Shown here: positions 62,213-64,000 of the stretch, piece by piece
How the letters are laid out: every line of letters begins with the position of its first letter
Position numbering within the stretch: position 1 is the stretch's first letter
Origin: Dorea_A amylophila
GTDB taxonomy: Bacteria > Bacillota > Clostridia > Lachnospirales > Lachnospiraceae
DNA: 64,000 nucleotides
Direction of reading: 5' to 3'
Assembly (NCBI RefSeq): GCF_025567265.1
Contig: NZ_JAOQJW010000008.1
Coordinates: 62,001 to 126,000, forward strand
The notes under the pieces: model-generated
Told to the model about the DNA's origin: nothing
The model's database searches: none
What the model saw: the letters and a program-made list of their open reading frames with translations, nothing else
Translations under genes and position numbers: made by a program

Positions 62213-63490
62213 ATGGCTGATTATCGTAAAATGTGGGAAGAACTTGGGATGGATGTAGACCTGCATGACCAGCTCTGCGCAGTACTGCCGCAGGCATTCG
62301 GGGATGTATTTTTATCACAGGAAAACCGTCCGGATTCTATGGACTATTATAATATGGTGGTTGCCGATATTCATGGTATCCGTCCTGCGGAACTGATCGA
62401 ACATCAGAAAAAAGGCGGGAAAGTATTCGGTACATTCTGTGTATATGTACCGGATGAAATCGTATTCGCAGCAGATGCCATTGCTACCGGATTATGTGGC
62501 GGATCCCAGTTCTGGGTTCCTGGCGGAGAGAAAGTCCTGCCTGCCAATACCTGTCCACTGATCAAGGCATCTGTCGGTGCACGTCTTGACCGTACCTGTC
62601 CATTCTTCCGTATCGCAGATATGTTCATTGGGGAGACAACCTGCGATGGTAAGAAGAAAGCATGGGAGATTCTTTCTAAAGATGTACCGTTACATGTCAT
62701 GGATCTTCCACAAATGAAGCGTGCCAAAGATATCCGGGCCTGGGCAGAAGAAATCGAGACATTTAAGAATGTCGTGGAAAAATTTACCGGAAATGAAGTA
62801 ACTGCTGAAAAACTGGCAAAAAGCATTACATTAATTAATAATAAACGAAAAGCCCTGGAACGTCTTTACAACCTGCGCAAGAATGAGAATCTTCCGATCA
62901 GCGGATGTGATGTGCTCCTGATCTCTCAGATTGCATTCTATGATGATCCTGCGAGATTTACACAGATGACAAACAAGTTATGCGACGAGCTGGATCAGAG
63001 AGTGAAAGACGGTGTGAGTGTTGTCCCTGCCGGAACCAAACGTATCATGCTAACCGGAACTCCTCTTGCAATTCCGAACTGGAAGCTTCATAATATTGTA
63101 GAGACCAGCGGAGCAGCGATCGTCTGCGAAGAGATGTGTACCGGAACCAGATATTTCGAAAATCTTGTTGATGAAAGCAAGACAACCCTGGAAGACCAGT
63201 ACATGGCTCTGGCCGAAAGATACATGAAGATCAATTGTGCATGCTTTACACCGAATGAAGGACGTATCGATGACATCTTACGTCTTGCAAAAGAATACAA
63301 AGTTGATGGTATCATTGATGTGAACCTTAAGTTCTGTAACCTGTATGATACCGAGGGATATTCCGTAGAGAAAGCAATGAAAGAAGCCGGAATCCCTGTT
63401 CTTGGAATCGAGACTGATTACACCGACAGCGATGCCGGACAGCTTCGTACCAGAATCAGTGCATTTATCGAAATGTTAGATAATAAATAA
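62213..63490 (+). CDS. 2-hydroxyacyl-CoA dehydratase family / double-cubane cluster protein (longer type)
   Basis: The 425-residue protein starts MADYRKMWEELGMDVDLHDQ (AAGGAGG ahead). Cluster-type cysteines: NTCPLIKASVGARLD (~118), RTCPFFRIAD, GETTCDGKKKAWE (~145), and further ones at CEEMCTG, INCACF and LKFCNLYD. It is longer than the divergent neighbour at 59501-60652 but shares the same core. The activator encoded two genes on is the usual partner that injects an electron with ATP hydrolysis. It lies 140 bases after the desulfurase gene; an ATAACC/GGTTAT pair is the only structure in that gap. Confidence 0.87.
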   Translation: MADYRKMWEELGMDVDLHDQLCAVLPQAFGDVFLSQENRPDSMDYYNMVVADIHGIRPAELIEHQKKGGKVFGTFCVYVPDEIVFAADAIATGLCGGSQFWVPGGEKVLPANTCPLIKASVGARLDRTCPFFRIADMFIGETTCDGKKKAWEILSKDVPLHVMDLPQMKRAKDIRAWAEEIETFKNVVEKFTGNEVTAEKLAKSITLINNKRKALERLYNLRKNENLPISGCDVLLISQIAFYDDPARFTQMTNKLCDELDQRVKDGVSVVPAGTKRIMLTGTPLAIPNWKLHNIVETSGAAIVCEEMCTGTRYFENLVDESKTTLEDQYMALAERYMKINCACFTPNEGRIDDILRLAKEYKVDGIIDVNLKFCNLYDTEGYSVEKAMKEAGIPVLGIETDYTDSDAGQLRTRISAFIEMLDNK

Positions 63491-63509
63491 GTAACCGAGG
63501 TAACAGATC

Positions 63510-63770
63510 ATGCAAAAGATACAGCATTATGTATTATTTCCCAACCATGACAACGGGATGCGTCTGTGTGGGATATTAAAAGAAGCCGGTATCAAGGCCA
63601 CCATCGCTCCTACGCCGCGCGTAGCCAGTAAGTGCTGCGGCATCTCACTGCTCGTCAGAGAAGAGGATCTGGAAGCGATCCGGAAATTCATCGACGAGAA
63701 TCATATTGAGATTTTGAAAATTGCCGCCATTGAACGGGATATTAATCCACGGCGGGACAGATATTGTTAA
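63510..63770 (+). CDS. DUF3343 protein (putative Se/Fe-S donor-acceptor)
   Basis: The 86-residue protein starts MQKIQHYVLFPNHDNGMRLC (GAGG, 9 nt). It carries the DUF3343 pattern: FPNHDNGMRLCGIL, IKATIAPTPRVASKCCGISL with two adjacent Cys, and a short alpha/beta finish. DUF3343 proteins occur beside SelD, YedF-like and class V aminotransferase genes and are thought to carry sulfur or selenium, but this is not shown. The middle position between a cluster protein and its activator fits a role in cluster assembly. Confidence 0.88.
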   Translation: MQKIQHYVLFPNHDNGMRLCGILKEAGIKATIAPTPRVASKCCGISLLVREEDLEAIRKFIDENHIEILKIAAIERDINPRRDRYC

Positions 63771-63799
63771 AAAATTAGTGTTAAGCGAGGAAAGAATTT

Positions 63800-64000
63800 A
63801 TGAATTATATTGGAATTGATATCGGATCTACCGCATCCAAAGTTGCTGTAAAAGGAGATCACGATCTACATTTTGTACTGCCGACCGGATGGAGCAGTAA
63901 AGAAACCTGCCAGACGATCAAAGACCGTTTATTAGAAGATGGTATTGATGTGTTATCGGACGATTCGAAAGTTGTCGCAACCGGATATGGCCGTGTTGCC
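63800..64000 (+). CDS. BadF/BcrA-type ATPase activator of dehydratase (5' part)
   Basis: 67 codons are visible before the window ends: MNYIGIDIGSTASKVAVKGD with the ATP-binding DIGSTASK loop and VVATGYGRVA further on. These are the start of activase proteins (HgdC/HadI/YjiL-like). They carry a [4Fe-4S] cluster between two subunits and use ATP to drive one electron into the 2-hydroxyacyl-CoA dehydratase or double-cubane protein. It follows the DUF3343 gene by 29 bases with GAGG upstream. Confidence 0.93.
   Translation, partial: MNYIGIDIGSTASKVAVKGDHDLHFVLPTGWSSKETCQTIKDRLLEDGIDVLSDDSKVVATGYGRVA

Overview
The window looks like a Lachnospiraceae-type gut clostridium (Firmicutes; Dorea/Mediterraneibacter/Ruminococcus-like). 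This rests on gene content: low-GC Gram-positive ribosome binding sites, Tn1549-like conjugation genes, DUF4358/DUF5688/DUF5721-type proteins, a c-di-GMP-I riboswitch, a CIRCE element, 2-hydroxyacyl-CoA-dehydratase-type iron-sulfur proteins with a DUF3343 protein, and a Csp-like subtilase. I cannot name the species. A run of 315 N (34567-34881) shows it is a draft scaffold.

Region 1 (1-10.5 kb, minus strand) is the end of a Tn1549-like integrative conjugative element: the giant DNA methylase/helicase gene (running off the left edge), a TnpV-like gene overprinted inside it in another frame, a DUF5688 gene, a very small gene, and a Cna-B/SpaA adhesin with a sortase signal. The adhesin is fused in frame to the first ~140 residues of a GH32 sucrose hydrolase, with the sucrose-type promoter and a LacI-type operator in front.

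Region 2 (10.7-15.3 kb) holds drug-transport genes and scars: an ABC-ATPase stub, a cytidylate-kinase-like gene, a MATE transporter preceded by a strong promoter and two tandem homologous hairpins with U-tracts, an acyltransferase stub, and a YtrA-type GntR/ABC operon with its promoter-operator.

Region 3 (15.3-26.4 kb) is a surface operon: a LuxR-type regulator, then a 2733-residue secreted repeat protein (InlB-type and MucBP-like repeats) and three small exported or anchored proteins.

Region 4 (26.4-38.5 kb) is eroded. It holds a c-di-GMP riboswitch in front of a wrecked sensor-kinase gene, ybaK, a REC/winged-helix/FtsX chimera, a second MATE gene, an IS200/IS605 element with intact TnpB and broken TnpA, an aldo/keto reductase, an Rpn-nuclease stub, the assembly gap inside an auxin-efflux-type transporter, a MalY-type C-S lyase, a C39 peptidase, and tRNA-Pro/tRNA-Gly. 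An identical tRNA-Gly lies inverted 10 kb away.

Region 5 (38.5-58.8 kb) is housekeeping: LspA-like protein, Csp-like subtilase, cytidylate-kinase-like protein, Na+/H+ antiporter, ClpX, LigA, RluF-type pseudouridine synthase, an acyl-transfer operon for a surface polymer (SGNH, DUF4358, MBOAT, DHHW), DUF5721, HtpG with CIRCE, and a large FtsX-type ABC exporter.

Region 6 (58.8-64 kb) has a ~620-bp noncoding block of long inverted repeats, then two divergent iron-sulfur dehydratase-type units with a cysteine-desulfurase-like enzyme, a DUF3343 protein and an ATP-dependent activator that runs off the right edge.
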